Source: Pyrrhosoma nymphula (taxonomy: Eukaryota > Arthropoda > Insecta > Odonata > Coenagrionidae). Taken from it: a DNA stretch of 64,000 nt. Of this stretch, positions 12,131-26,164 are shown in pieces. Below the pieces are notes generated by a model. The model was given only the letters and a program-made list of their open reading frames with translations, did not search any database and had not been told where the DNA came from. The position numbers were made by a program, and so were the translations under genes. The stretch is taken from positions 67,631,275-67,695,274 of the forward strand of contig OY754331.1 in assembly GCA_963573305.1 (NCBI GenBank), in the 5' to 3' direction. Each line of letters begins with the position of its first letter. Position 1 is the stretch's first letter.

Positions 12131-12550
12131 TCAGCAAGTACTCGGCAGTACCTGTCACGACCTTCTTAAGTCTTGTTCTTTCCATTAGCTCGAGCCTAAT
12201 ATCCTTACTTATTTTTCTGTCCGTTCGTGTATAGCCAGCAGTTCTTCTTTAAAACTTAATACCAGATATTTGTAGTATTTTCTCATTTTCTTTTGTAATT
12301 GTTCAGTTCTCACTGTCGTGTATTTCCAGAGGAATTACCATTGTCGCATTACATTCTATTAATGTGTTTGCTTAACTTATTTTTTTAAGTTCGCTGCATT
12401 TCTGCGTCAGTGTAGTTGAAGTTGACTATTTTCTCTCTGATAATTCATGTCTTTTAACATTCTAGGAACAGCGTTATCCTACTGCAATGAAATAGACATA
12501 AGAAAATTTCCAGTTCTTCCAGTATGCCTTTAATGACTTGTGCTTTTTGG

Positions 12551-12790
12551 GGATCGGGTTGGTGAGGTTTCTTGAGCTCTGTCTTTCATCTCGAGGGTCT
12601 GGGTTCGAACCCTGGCAGTGACGAAGATTTTCAGAGGAATTCGTTTTCCTATCCCTACTTGGGTGTCATGAGTAGAGCTTATTAAGTGTACTAGATACTC
12701 CGTCCTTCGGGCAGGGCGTCAAACCATGATCCTTGGCATCTTACGTTTAGAGTAGGCTAATGACGACGCCGAAATTTCTCTACGCCCAAT
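12551..12790 (+). mobile_element. tRNA-derived SINE
   Basis: A tRNA-like head starts near 12551 with an A-box-like GGTTGGTGAGGTTTCTTGAG and has a B box GGGTTCGAACCC at about 12601-12612. The body then contains 'ctccgtccttcgggcagggcgtcaaa', a type of core domain I recognise from arthropod tRNA SINEs. No A-rich tail or duplication was resolved. Confidence 0.65.
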
Positions 12791-13578
12791 CACCATTACC
12801 CAAACAATCCTTCCCTTACCAATCTACCCAACTCTTCTCAATGACGCGCACATAACCTTCATTATCGGTCGCCTTTCCAATAACCAACCAATCGTTTCTC
12901 CCAACTGCTTTCCGCCACCACACGTTAACATATCTCGCCATCCGTTGCCACTGTAAGTACTTAATCGCACCATCCCTCTACCATTTTGTCCTGTTTCCTT
13001 CTTCCTCCCTAGCCCATATCATTTCTACTTGTGTGCCGTCTGACGTAATATTCTTACGTTAATATTGCTACGATAAAATGATGGTATACAAGATAAAACA
13101 CTTGTAACCTGAATGTATAAAAAGGACTCAAAAATCATAACTTGTAAATTGTGAATTTTGTTGTTTATTTTATCGCTGATTTGAAATGTGTTAACAAGTT
13201 TAGTTCGTTGATTATCATTTTTTAGTTTGAATTTTCGTTGTACACGGTGATAAGATTCTTTCTTTCCATTTATCGCAAGAAAACTGAAAATAAAGACTTG
13301 CGAAGTGATATAAAACATTTAATTTAATCGGTTTGATACATCACGTCGATTCTTCGTGTTTTCCTTCCTACCTCCTTTCTCCTACCAAGCGTCCAATTGT
13401 CTCCCTCAACCTGTCCTTAATCTCATCATCTCTCCAGAATTCCCTCCTACTCCTTTTTTCATCCCTGTCTCATTCCCCATTCTTCTAGGTTGCCGTCCAT
13501 TTTTTGAGTTTTCCTTTCTCCCTCCCACCGACTTTTGTCACGTCACCAGCCCTCTTGCTTTCCCCTCTCTTTGTCCTC

Positions 13579-14155
13579 AGGGTAGTTTGAGCGAGATATT
13601 TCCCTAGTCGTAATGGAAAAATATTCTAATTTTATTTTTTTTAATTTTAGTGTCTGCAAGAAGTATGAAGTAAATATTGTAATAATAATGGCGCAAAAAT
13701 ATAGTTATGAATGAAAAAAATTCTCAGCGTAAATAAAATAAATATTTCCAAATGTCTCTGACTTGACTCATTTTCTCACGTCGCGTCGTACGGTGGAAAC
13801 GCCTTCGTTTTTTTTACAGGTTTGTAACAGGATTTTTGCGATTCTGTAAAAAATACTGCGGTGAGTAATTGATTATCTTTTATAAATAGTTTTTAAAATA
13901 TACAAACTACTCACCGTAAGTTTTTTGACGAAATATAGGCGTTAAAAATTCCTATTTTTTTCAGTATTCTCCCTCTGGAGCCCACAGCCCTAATCTATCC
14001 CATGTAAAATAGCTTCTATTTTTAGGAAAACTGCTCGAGAAGTAGTTCGGAAAGCGGCTAATATTTTGATATCACTGGAAAGATGAGTTTTTTCTTTAAA
14101 ATGAGGTCAAATTCGCCAACTTCTAGGTAAAGTGATACCTCGCTCAAACTACCTT
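13579..14155. mobile_element. GGTAGTTTGAGC-family MITE, most complete copy
   Basis: It begins AGGGTAGTTTGAGCGAG and ends CTCGCTCAAACTACCTT, a near-perfect 17-bp terminal inverted repeat. The interior is AT-rich and noncoding. It shares internal segments with other copies at 1-470, about 23540-23747 and 46824-47615. The transposase source is unknown. Confidence 0.65.
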
Positions 14156-14879
14156 AATCCTTCCCACTCTCTCCTTTTTTTCTCTCCTCTTCATACCTTC
14201 CTTCTCTTCTCCCTTTCACGATCCTTCTAAGTTTCACCTCCGATTCCTTCCTACTCTTCTCTTTTGCCTTCGCCCACCGTTTCCTCTCTTTCCTTTTTCT
14301 GTCCATCCCTGCTTCCATCTTGCCATCCCTCCATTCGCAGCGGCATCTGCTCCGCGCGGCCGTTAAAAACCAAGTTGATTTATGAACGCAGTTTTGTTTC
14401 TTAGCTCACCCGCCGCTTAAGGGAACAAATTTGCCATTGTCGCAACTATTTTCTTCCTTCCGAAGGGAATGGGAGGGGGAGGAAAGAGGTCGTCTCTCTT
14501 CTTATTTGAAATACACACATGCACACAGACAACGGCGAGCACACACACGGGTGTATAGAAGTTGTGGGAGGAGGAAGGGGGGAGGAGGGGTTCCATAGCA
14601 CTAATATCTCCAATTTACCCTCTCGAAGGAGATAATCCTTTTAAAGACAATCTATATGATTTTTTTCCTCCTCCTTGTCCTTTTTCCGCTGGCGTCGGCG
14701 TAGGGCCGTAATATAAGTTGTGAGCGCTTCAGTGGACCGGCTAATAGGATACGTACTATAAAGGTAGTGTAGGTACGTTCGGAAGGAAGTTATGCATCTT
14801 CGTGCAGGGGAGGGGGGGATTTGAAAAAGGGGTTTGAAACTAAACAGGATTTTGCACCGGCAGTCGCGGGGACTTGCGG

Positions 14880-14895
14880 CAATGTGTGTGTGTGT
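14880..14895. repeat. (TG)n microsatellite
   Basis: A short TG run. A looser CA-rich patch occurs at 14512-14550. Confidence 0.7.
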
Positions 14896-17800
14896 TGAAA
14901 GTCCCAGGCCTTAGACGTATTTATTGGATGTTCTCAAGATTCGTTTCGTACGCCGCGCGCCGTTTCACAAATAGCCTCGGCGGCTGAATTAATTGGTGTT
15001 GGTCGCTCCACGTGTCGATACCCTCGTGGGCATCCCCGCCGCTTCTTTGACGTTGCTATAGAGAGAGGGAAAGACACCCTTCTTAGAAAGGTGCTGGTCC
15101 AATGGAAGGAGAGTTCCATTAATAGGTACCTCCGGTTCGGCTGAAATCTCCGGGTTATGGTACAGCCGGATAAGGGTTACCAACCGCAAGGCCTTCTAGA
15201 CCCGGTGATTGTGATCTGCAAACCAATTTGAATTAGGCAACTTTTCTTTAGTAGTCTAGAGTGAATAATTACGTATAAATGAAGCGGTTGGCTGATATTA
15301 GAGTCGCGTGGAAAGCTGCAGTAAACCTATCTCCGGACTGATGATGATTTTGACAAAGTTTCAGATGATATAGGTATATGTATAACAGAATGATTAACAT
15401 AATAATTAAATCCACGAATCTTATGAACCATTAAATGTCATTCGTTAGCTATGGATAAATATTATAAATGCATACTTTTGGATCTCTTTTTAGGATCAAA
15501 GAATAATGATGATGTATATAGAAATGCGTCCTAAAATAGCCAAAGGGTCCTTGAGCAGGGGAAACATTTTTTGGTCAATATAATTTTCTAAAAAAAAATA
15601 ACTTCATTGAATTTTTATGTCAAAGAGTCGCCGTCCTGAGCCCGAGAAGCCACTAATATGTGGAATATTTTGACCAATATCTCCATTTCCGTTCAATAAA
15701 AACGCGTAAAAATTGACTCTAATCGTTTTAAGATTTTCAGAGAGAATTCTATGTAACCGATGGAATATCCATAGCGTGAGTGAATATATTCCCAGTTTGT
15801 TAATTCGCACCTGGCACTGGCCCGGAGAAATCGATCTGAAACCCTGGTTGGGAACCCTTAGCCGGATACCGTTACATACTGACCATAGGCTAGGATGGTT
15901 TCGACTATGAACGGACTGGTCTGCAGCCCTGAAACCGTGAACCCGAAAGGGGTCCACAGAATCCCAAGCCAATAGATGCTAAAATATTTTTCGTATGATA
16001 AATTTTCAATTGAACAATTTTATTTTTTGTCGAGCTTTCCGCGCTGATTTTGCGCATAAAATCGCAGTCATTGTACGTGGTTTTATGCATGTTATCTTCT
16101 ACTATATGATTTTTATTTTAAAGAATCGATTTTTTTGTGCGTGATGAAACAAATAATCGAGATGTAAAATCACTGCTAATGTTTCACCATTACTCTTGTT
16201 TTCCACTACAATGCCGAGACTTATCTTGACTATGACGTTCTGGCAGAACCCTGGTCGACTTATTAAACTACCGTTTGGAAATGCAAAGTGTTTCAACTAT
16301 TACTTTCAATTTGCTGAAATTTCACATAGTAGAGCCGGAAACCTCTTTGAGCCTTTCGTCTAATTCACAATTTTGCCAAAACATTTTCAATTCATGTGTC
16401 TCATGCGGAACGCTTTCGTCAAATATTTGAGCAAGTACTTGAGTTTCTTCACGTCTTTTGGAGGGACCCTGATAGTAAACTTTTTTCAACTTTCAATAGA
16501 TTTTGCGACAGTTTTGGGCGGCATAAATTATATTTTAATTTTATTTTAAAAAATTCACGTGAATCATGTAGTTCACCACCATTTATTTTTATAAAATAGT
16601 AGAATAAATCTGCAATCGCTCAGGTGAGGGTCAATGTGTGAGAAATTTAAATTATAATATAATTATCTCCTGGACTGGAATCGTAGGTATTAGTGAGAGG
16701 TTTGAGATCTAATTCTTGAGGGAGCCGTCTCTGGATATAAATCACGATCCCCTATTATTCTGATCATATTCTTCATGCTTTTTACGATGCGTTTCTTCTT
16801 GGTATAAATAATATTTTTACAATACATCCAAAGGATACGTCGACTATAAAACTAGATTAGATATAGCTCCCGGGAAAGTTCCTGGCATAGGGTTGCGCGG
16901 CAAGGAGGGGAGATATAAGTGGATGGGGTGAGGGGAAAACACTGAGGGCTAGAGAGGGGGCAACGAGAGAGAGTGAGGCAGGGGAACCAAACTACTTCGC
17001 GAAAAGGGCATTAGGTGCACACACGCAATGCTAGTGGTTAAAATGACCTATCGCTATGACTTTACCAGGGACCGTATCTTGAGGTCTAATAGAGATACTA
17101 GTAGAAACGGGACGGCGGGTAGTGATGAGTCATCCCATTTCTTGAAGCGCTTGTGTTGGCAGCAATTATAAAGGTTTGCTGACTGACTTTCCACACTAAA
17201 CAATCTTCCTTTCCCCGTTTCACAGGATTTTGAATGTTCACGTATATGACTTCACAGTGTAATACTGTGTGACCATCAGGGGGTGGCTACGTTAAAGTCA
17301 CTGCACAGCCAGTTCCGCAGTTCTTTGAATTTGTGTCAAAATCGGCCACTGCGCAGCGCCAGGGACTTTTGCGAGAGCTATGTGCTAGCCGCGGCACCAC
17401 CAGCAGATGTCCAAGGAAGCTTGCGCTCGGCTCTAATGGGAGCAGCTGGTCGCGCGATGCCAGGCTCAGCTGCTTCGACAACCCCGCGCTGTATCAAGGA
17501 AGAGAAGGCCTCTGGCGCCATTGGGAGGAACTGGGAGGGAAGATAATATTCCCCCCCCCCCCAAACCCCTCACCCCTCTTGCTTCCCCATCCACCAGCGC
17601 GCCCTGCTCCCGAGTCAACTCTGAAATCATTTTTGATTTTATGGGTCTGGTGATGAAATTGGCTCCCTCTTCTCTCGCTTCCATACACATGAACTAATTC
17701 CGGTTCTCTGAATTCTTCCCTGCTCCTTCCTTTTTTCCTCTCTCTCTCTCCTTATTACGAACACGAATTCCTCTCTCATTGCCTGTCCGTTAGATTTTTT

Positions 17801-20712
17801 TCTACTGGAAAAGAATAGGGCAAAAGATTTAAAAAACATTATAACGCATAGATAGGTCCTCAAACCATTCAGTGTTCTTATTGTTTTTTTTCTGGGCGCC
17901 TTTAATTTATTCCTACGCTATTCTATAAATCGGTCGCTTATAAAACACCGGTGGAAGGCGCGTTTTGAATATCGTGAGCCGAATCTACATCTGCGACCGG
18001 AGGTAATTTTTTTCCCTGTATCCCGGACGAGGTTGATACTTTACGCGGGCCAAGGGGATTCTCCTCATTAAACTTCAAACCGCTGACATTTTGGAGATGG
18101 ATCACGAAGGCGTGGAGATGCCCTGTTGCCGGTTCCGTCAAGAAATTGCGACGGATCTCTAGATAATTTCATCCCATTCATAGGGAATTTTGAAGGTCAA
18201 TATCTACGAAAACTTTCAGACATTTCAGGATCTACTTTGAGGGATTTGAGCATTTGAAAAACGAGAACTTTGTGCATCCACACAATTTTTTATTAGGTCG
18301 ACCGTGGTCGCAGCGTAAAAACGTCAATTTCATGATGCAAACGAGTACATACTAAAGGGGCGGTGAGGGGAACTGAATATCGCTAAGATATAGGTAACTC
18401 ATCGGAGTTTCCAAGGGAATTTTGAATATGGTGATAAAAGCTAGGGCTATAGTTGTAGATCTAGTGTTTGTTATATCATTCTTGAGGGTTATTAAGGGCA
18501 AGACAGCTTACAATAAATTGCTAATTGTTAAAAAAATGCAGCTTATCACTTAATTTCAACAGCATGTAAAATTGAAGCACAGTAGACAAGGACTGGATAT
18601 CATAATTCGCTAAACATAAAAAAAGCGATTCCAATCCTACTGTTTTGCTGTCGTAAACTCGAACAATGTTGTCTTGAAAATTATGCTTTAGCGTTGAAAC
18701 TTCTTTCGACGTAATTAAAAATCGTGTGAAAATACTAAGTACCATTTTTACAATCTAATAAAAACAAGAGAAGTAGTGATGTCGCTGCTGACAACCACTC
18801 AAATTCGCGTGCAGAGTCCGAGAGTACTAATTCAGAAGTGGACACAAAAAAATGTACTTGAGAGATGACTTTTTACTTCTGGGAAATATTTGCATTGACA
18901 TTTTCTCACTTCCTATACACTTCTTAATTCATAGACGCAAGAATTCGATTTTTAGAATTGTCTGTGGGTAAATGACTAATTTTTATACTTGTATATATTT
19001 TTCCATTCACTCGAATGATAAAAAAATACTCTCTGTACCAACATAACATTCTTTTTTGTCAGACCATTTCACGTTAGATGCACTGGGTCGTATATAGTTT
19101 TGGATAGACTAACTCTGCGACACATTTGGGAGGCTTTTTTATTAACTTCAAGCTAGTGCTGTGTATATTTACATTACTCTTTCCTTGCAATTACAAAATA
19201 AAACTATAACTTGTAACTTTGGCTGCGAACTCCGCAGTACCGAGTTCGCATGTTGTTATCAGATAGGCGGATGAACCCTTCTTGACCTCCACCGAGACAT
19301 TCCTCTGGGCCCCACTGGAAATGTTGAAAAATAGCGTTTCTCAATCTAACTTACAATACAATGGTTTTTCTCTTGAACCAAGTGATAAAAACGCAATGCT
19401 TAGACAAGAGCCTTCGAGGATGCGTGATAAGATTTGATGCAATGTTTTCGACTCACACAATTATCGCCATACATTTGTCACTGCGCATTTATCCGTGTAG
19501 TGGACAGCGGGCTTAGAGGAAAAAATAACTTTAGTATTTAGATCGTATGAGTATGGTACTTCGAAAAGGTTGAAGTGTCCATCAATATCTTTTAAACGTA
19601 ACTTAGAATTTCCCCACATTTATTAATGATAATAGACAGACTGATTAAAGAAGCAAGTTAAGGAAGAGAATTATTTGGTTATATTTCTTAACCATGGACA
19701 TTTAAGCAAGGTACTTTTTGTGTCGATGCTAAATATCCGTCTTGTCCCTAACTAGTGACCGAAAGCCCGAACCACTGTTTTTACCGCGCAAGCTTAACAG
19801 CTGCTGAAATTGCTATTTCATCTCATAACCAAAATATTTTTCACGTCAGTAAGTTCTTCAAAAAATCTTTGACTCGGAGAGCAGAACTTGACTCTCCTCT
19901 CCAAATCTCTTTCTTTCTTCCAATTTCTGAATTTATAGCAAGTTTGGGACAAATTGTTACATGCAGAAAAAGGTCCCAGCAATAACACGATGAACAACCA
20001 GGTAGACCTAGATCTTCAAACTCATTGCGCAGCGGAAACATTCACAAAGACTTCGTTATTGGGAGTCTCAGCAATTACCTTTTTAACTGAAGAAAATTTT
20101 GAAGTTGAATATAATTTTATTATAAACTTAAGCTGAGAAAAAAAATCACCGGTTCTCCACAGTTCAAATATTTTAGTGTCTTGTATAAATTTTCGCGATG
20201 GTTAATTGTTCCCAGCTCAGAAAAGGAGTATAAATGAAAATTATTATTGGCGTTTAATTTTGAAATTATTTGAATTTGACCCACAGTGTCTTTGTCACAT
20301 TGACTCACATCTTTTGGAGACATTGAAAGTTTTTGGGAAATCCGAGACGGATGAAATTTACATAAATTTTTAAAATATGACCACGATGCGCCTTAATCCT
20401 AATTTTTCTTCCATGCAGCGACATACTATTTACATTAACATACAATGGCACCCATCACGACGTTCCGTTTCAGAGTACAAACATTGTCAAAAGAACTGAA
20501 CACATGGCGTTAGATATAGAATAGTGGCCTAGATTTTAATAATTCCCTCCATTCTGCCCAATCCTCATTTAAACGCACCTCTTTTGTGTCAGTTATCAGT
20601 CATACATTTTCTCATATACGCTTCCGTATTCTTAATACTCCCCAATGTTCCTCCTCTGACCGGATGACCAATTTCGGAGTTTTTTACGGATGACCGGAGC
20701 AACAGCAAAGGA

Positions 20713-21640
20713 GACAAAAATAAGGAAAGGAAATCGGGAAGGGTGTCCGCTTTCGCCATTTTTATTCAACTTATTCATTGAAGAAAGTACCTATAGAGAA
20801 AATTAAGGGAAAAAACAAGAGGGATGAAAATAAACGGCATGAGCATACACAGTATTATATTTGCTGATGATATTGTGGTAATAGGGGACTCAGTTGAAGA
20901 AATAAATAAAATGTTAAATGCTCTATCCACATCGCTTAAGAATCAGAAATTAAAAATAAAGACCAAGAAAGCAAAATAGATGGTAGTGATTAAAAGCAAC
21001 ATTGTAAGAGGGCCTAAAATTATAATAAGAAAAGAGGAAATAGAACAAGGGAAACAATTTTGCTATTTAGGTAGTATGCTCACCGAGGATAACAGATGCG
21101 TAGCGATAAAGAAAAGAGTGGCAATGGAAAAACAGGCCTTTTATAATAAGAGGAACCTTGTAACAGACAAGCATATGTATATCGAAACACGAAAAACGTT
21201 TGCAAAAACATTCATCTGGAGCACGCTGCTCTACGGAAGCGAGGGTTGGACCCTCCGGAAACGGGAAAAAGAGCAATTAGAAGCAGCGGAGATGTGGATT
21301 TTAAGAAGGTTGCTTAAGATAAGCTGGACGGCGAGAAAAAGTAATGAAGAGTTTTTAAGGAAATAAATGAAAAGAGAACCTTACTCAACACCATGGAAGA
21401 AAGGCATTTAACATTTTTAGGACAACTCATGAGACAGAATAGATCTTTTGTCAATGTGATGAGGGGAAGGTGCTCGTGAAGAAAGGAAGAGGAAGACCAA
21501 GGACACAGTATCTGAAAAGAGCAAAAGAACTGATGGGGACTGAGAACTATTGTTGTAAAACAGTGGTAGGGTGGCTTTGGAAGAGCAATTTCTCACAGGA
21601 ACACTGCTACCTACCTTTCATCTGTGTGGTGGCGCGACCT
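20713..21640 (+). pseudogene. Non-LTR retrotransposon (LINE) reverse transcriptase fragment
   Basis: The 5' part reads TKIRKGNREGCPLSPFLFNL followed by FIEE (RT motif B region). After a frame change, 20821 onward reads GMKINGMSIHSIIFADDIVV, giving the catalytic FADD box at 20860-20871. A single TAG at 20977-20979 interrupts this frame. It then stays open to 21366 through YLGSMLTEDNRC, FIWSTLLYGSEGWTL and EMWILRRLLKISWT, a well-known C-terminal RT signature. Another frame continues with TLLNTMEERHLTFLGQLMRQ and then GRGRPRTQYL. It is 5'-truncated and inactive. I place it in the LINE group with RTE- or Jockey-like C-termini but cannot decide between them. Confidence 0.85.
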
Positions 21641-22189
21641 GGTTGAAGTTAACGACTACTACGTGCTATTGACATGTGACTGGTGCTACCATGGACGGTG
21701 TTATAATATTTACGTTGGTGATGTTGTTTGCTGTATGACCAAAGGGGTCTGAGATAAAGAATGTTTCTAAAGATTCACTTGTGTTCTGTTCATATACCCT
21801 CAATAACATGAACTATTGGCAGTTCAAGAGATCACCAGAAAAAAGGACCATTTGGTTGCAGCGACAAGGCGAAACCTTTAGTTAAAGAAGATGGAGCAAC
21901 ATCTCTCGACGTAGCAAGCCACTTTCAGCTTAAAAAAAAGATCCGCCGCCAAAATAATAATCACATGTATAGAATTCCATAATATCGTTCCCTGTAGGGT
22001 GGGCGCAGTCAAAAGAGCTAAATACTAAGCGTTAGACCTTAAAAAAACTAGTTTCGTTTTCACAATTTCCTCCATACTGCCCTATCCTTGGATAAATCTT
22101 TCGCTTCTATTACATTCATTCATTACTTCATACACGCTCTACTGTTCTTGAGACTCCTAATATTCCCTAGTTCTTAAGACTCTTAATAT

Positions 22190-22450
22190 TCCTCCTTTTA
22201 AGAATCTCATCCACCCCATTCATTCACAACCTCCTCGGTCTACCCCTACCTCTCACACCATTCCTTCCTCCGTCACTTTATCGTGTATGTGATTAGTTAT
22301 TCGACTCTACTTCATTCTCCCCACATGACCAAACCAACGAAGCACGCACCTTTCACACACGTCCATTACCGGAGCATCCATTTCACATTCTTCCATCACC
22401 CACTCATTCATAGCCCTATCCCTTCTACTTTTACTGACATGATATTGTAT
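22190..22450 (-). pseudogene. LINE ORF2 C-terminal fragment
   Basis: On the minus strand, interrupted frames give MNEWVMEECEMDAPVMDV, then CERCVLRWFGHVGRMK, then a GRGRPRR segment. 'LrWfGHv.RM' and 'GRGRPR' mark the extreme C-terminus of many LINE ORF2 proteins. The sequence at 22060-22200 resembles 20540-20660 ('cctccatwctgccc'), suggesting that both carry the same LINE 3' flank. Confidence 0.65.
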
Positions 22451-22959
22451 TTATTTTATTAAGGAGCGTCATGAGGTCACGCCTCCAGGGATGTAAACGG
22501 AGCGATAATTATTCATTTGGTCGTTCAAGTGATGATCAGGTGAAAATGATTAATAATTATAGCTCACTTTCCGATTTGTTTGTGCATTAATTTAACACCG
22601 TGGCGAAAAGGCAAGAGCCATCTATAATCTCGAGTTAACTTCAATGAGGTGGCCACTCGCACACGGAGGTAAATTGAAACAGCATGCCCGATTAATCGCG
22701 GCAAGGTGACCTTATCGATGCCGCGAGTTTGACTGAAAACGCCTTCCGTTGCAATTTATGGTGGAGCTTCCAGAGGTCCGCGTAACACCGGCGTGCAATT
22801 ATTGTATTTTAAATGAGCCTTATCGAAACCACCTCAGAGAGAGAGACTAACACTACCTACCGGGGGAACGGCTTAATAATCCTGGGATCATTATAATTTT
22901 AATGCGAACATCCTGCGGGGCAGGTGCCACGGCCAGACGGCTTGCGAGACCTAACTGTA

Positions 22960-23250
22960 TCATCTAGTCTCTGTCGATCCCTTTTGCCATCTCGGGTGGA
23001 AAGAGGAGGAGGTGGCGAAGGGGGAGACTGTCGTGCAGTGTGGCAGGTGAAGGGGGTGGGGGAGGGACAGGAAAGGCCTGAAGAATGGGTTGGGTTGATA
23101 GGGTAGAGGGGCGGGGGAGTGGTGTGGAGTTTTTTGAGCTCTCATCTCTTTGCTGAAGGGAGTTAGTTATAAGACTGCGGAAGGGAAGAGAGTGAGAGAG
23201 GAGAGGGAGGAAGTGTCGATCGAACTCGCCCATAATGGGGTTGTTGATGG
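22960..23250. repeat. Purine-rich low-complexity tract
   Basis: GGAG/GGGTG-rich + strand. Open frames in both strands are compositional artefacts. Confidence 0.65.
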
Positions 23251-23539
23251 GAGTTTTGCTTTTGTGGGCCAATTCTCTCCGGAGACCTGAATGACCGACG
23301 GTTACGCTGCCGTGACGTTGGTGAGTCTTGTGTGTGGTGTGTGAGTAAGCGTTGGAAGGTAGTCGAATGGCTCGGTGAATAGGTTGGCCAAATGGAACGA
23401 CGATTGATTCGATTGAGTTAGATACGAGGTGACATGATTGTTAAGATAGTTCGCGCGACATTGAAATAATTGAGAAAAAAACATACCAACTGTACTCCGT
23501 ACAATGTCTGACACTATGTGTGCTACAGAACTTCCTCAC

Positions 23540-23747
23540 TTATAAAATAATGTCTCACTGGAGCGCATATCCCACATGCATAGTATCCCACATGGAAAAC
23601 GGCTTCAATGTTTTGTCAATACATCGAAAAGTGTTGCAGTAAATGGCTAATGTATTGGTTTAAATTGAAAGATTAAGTAACTCCCTTTATGATGAGGCCA
23701 AATTCATTGAATATTTTACCACATAATATCTCTCTCAAACAACCTTA
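23540..23747. repeat. Right-end fragment of GGTAGTTTGAGC-family MITE
   Basis: It ends TCTCTCAAACAACCTTAATG and carries the internal segment 'tgatgaggccaaattca', as in the copies near 14101 and 47119. The left terminus was not found. Confidence 0.5.
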
Positions 23748-24949
23748 ATGTGGCTGGAGCGATTTTTGTTTATGCACAAATTTTCACGAAACGTTGTATA
23801 CGTATTCTCATCAGTGATACCCATAGGTAAAAGTGGAACAATTACACCATACCAATTTGGTTTTTGGCAATTCAATGCTAATTTAACGTGTAACCTTAAG
23901 GCATGAGGGATATATATTTTGTAATAATTCCATTGCATATTTACTCGGTGAATTTCTTATAATATTTATTCTTCTAAACGCGAAATAAGACATTTCTATT
24001 TATTTTAATTGCTTCTGGTCTGTATCAAGCCGTCACGCTGAGTCCCATATTCGACAAGAACATTGGTCATTATAATTCCGCCTAAATTTCGAATACCGCA
24101 CCGAAAATTCTAGTGATAGCATGTCTTTATTAGGGAAAAATATAATTCTTGTATTATTTCCATTACTACCTTTAAGTTGTATTTCAACGCATAAAAAACG
24201 CACTTAAGTAAATTGTAGTCCAAGAATTTTGTCAGCTTAGTTAAAAAAATTAATAAATTATTCACTCAATGACCCAGCAAACGCAGTTATGTTGGAAATA
24301 TTGTCTAACGTGTGCTGACCACAACCCTCCACTCCTTGGCCAACCAAACCCAAAGCCAATGCGAGTATGGGTTACCTAAGAAGTGTAACGGATATAAATT
24401 GCTTCCATAGAATAATTGATCGTAATTCATGAGAGAACGTAGATTGGATATTCCGATTGTTGATGGCTATGGCCTCTAGGTTTTGACCTTTCTTAAGGAC
24501 AAGAATGCAGGAAGAATAATGCAATATGATTTAATGTAACGAAATTCACCTTTAAGTGTTTAAGTATCAATGCAATATTAGGGCACGTTTGAAACGTGTT
24601 GTGTTACTTCAACTAGCCCGAATTCAACGGAAACAACATATACAATTTACTTCTTTCGCTACGAACTGATGTTACTGGAGCAACGAGTAACGTTTCAGTT
24701 GGCTTAGAAAAGCAATTCCCACAATATTTGAATACTTGAATGATAAAATTTTATAGCTAAGAGCATAAAAATTGTAAATTTTTATTTATTGAAGTTGAAC
24801 AATTCTTGTGGCTGAGGTAATCTCGCAAGAGCCTAGCGACACCCGACTCGACATATCTATTGACTGTTGAGTCATTGAGCGGTTACGTAAGTATGTGCAA
24901 GCGCTTCGACTAAATTCACAAAACTATCCCATAGGGTTATAGTTTTATT

Positions 24950-25080
24950 TCATATGAATATTCTATTAAATGTTTATATAGATATTTATATGAATATTTT
25001 CATATGTATGTTAAGATCCTGCGTATTTTGTCATTATTACATCTTTATATAAATATTTCCATATTCATATTTTCAAAAAT
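24950..25080. repeat. AT-rich block of repeated ATATTTATATGAATATTTT-like units
   Basis: Several imperfect repeats of 'tttatatgaatatttt/tttatataaatatttcc' in about 130 bases. No function is evident. Confidence 0.55.
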
Positions 25081-25131
25081 ATCAATTTATAATCTGAGGT
25101 TTCAGGCGTGATGGAGTGGAAACGGAACATA

Positions 25132-25293
25132 ACTGCACCTAATGAAATTGAGCAACTTCCTCTGTGATAGCATTTATTACACGACCGGTTTTGCGTTTTA
25201 CAGCATCTTCAGATGAAGATGCTGTAAAACGCAAAACCGGTCGTGTAATAAAAGCTATCACAGTGGAAGTTGTTCAACTTCATTAAGTGCTGT
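25132..25293. repeat. Fold-back copy of a Penelope-like terminal repeat
   Basis: Two inverted arms of about 76 bases meet at a 4-base loop (25211-25214). Each arm carries AAAACCGGTCGTGTAATAAA. On the minus strand an intact CTGAAGA core precedes the stem. The position equivalent to the first base of the conserved GAAA is A on both strands, which should disable a hammerhead ribozyme. The flank 'tttcaggcgt' at 25100-25109 recurs at 26179-26188 beside the larger copy. Confidence 0.6.
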
Positions 25294-26164
25294 TAATATC
25301 AATTTAACTATTTACGTTTATTTATATCTACATAATACTGTGTACTCCCCACAGCCAGTCATATCCAAACCCAATGTTCCACTTATGTCGGGCATCCCGC
25401 GATGGACTCGCCTTTTTTATTTAAACTGTCGTTTTCTTTACGTGCCACCTTGAGGCACGCGTGCTATAGTATGCCGATCGGTGATCCAGTCTACCCTGCG
25501 AGATTTTCCGTTTCGATAACTTGACAGTCATTCTGCCCCGCAAAGGTTATTTGAAAATCTTCTTGCTCGCCGCCCCCGCCTTCTCATCTCGTTCCATCCC
25601 CTCGGGGGCGGAGAAGGATGAAGATGGGGTACGGGGAGGCAGACGGAGGGGCGGGGGAGGGTGGAGGGAAGACGAAGACCTCCCCGCCCCTCCAATACCA
25701 CCTATCCCCCTCTCTCATTCTCTCTGGCTGACTGAAGAGGCAGCCTAACTCGCACTCCGCTATCCCTCTCCCCTCCGCCCGAATCCATCTCTCCCCTCCG
25801 CCACCACTCTCTCCCCCAACCTCTCTCTCGACCGACGCCGAATGGTCGGAATCGGTATCCGCAGAATTATTATGCTCTACCGAGACATTTGATGAATGAA
25901 AGGGACGAGGATGAATGGAGATTTTCGTCCCCGATATACGACCTAGTAGAGCTCTAGAAGAGCCACACAAAGGCGAGAGTTTTTAATCCTTTTTTCTTCG
26001 AGCATGTACGTACGTGGTTTGATCAAAAAATACGCGGAATAGGTATTTTAGATTTTGCAGGTTGAACAAGTCCAATTGTCACAATTTTTTGTTACCGTGT
26101 TGATACACATGTCCCTGACGTATGCTGACATTGGTTGCCATATTAGTAGTTAACTACTTCACTA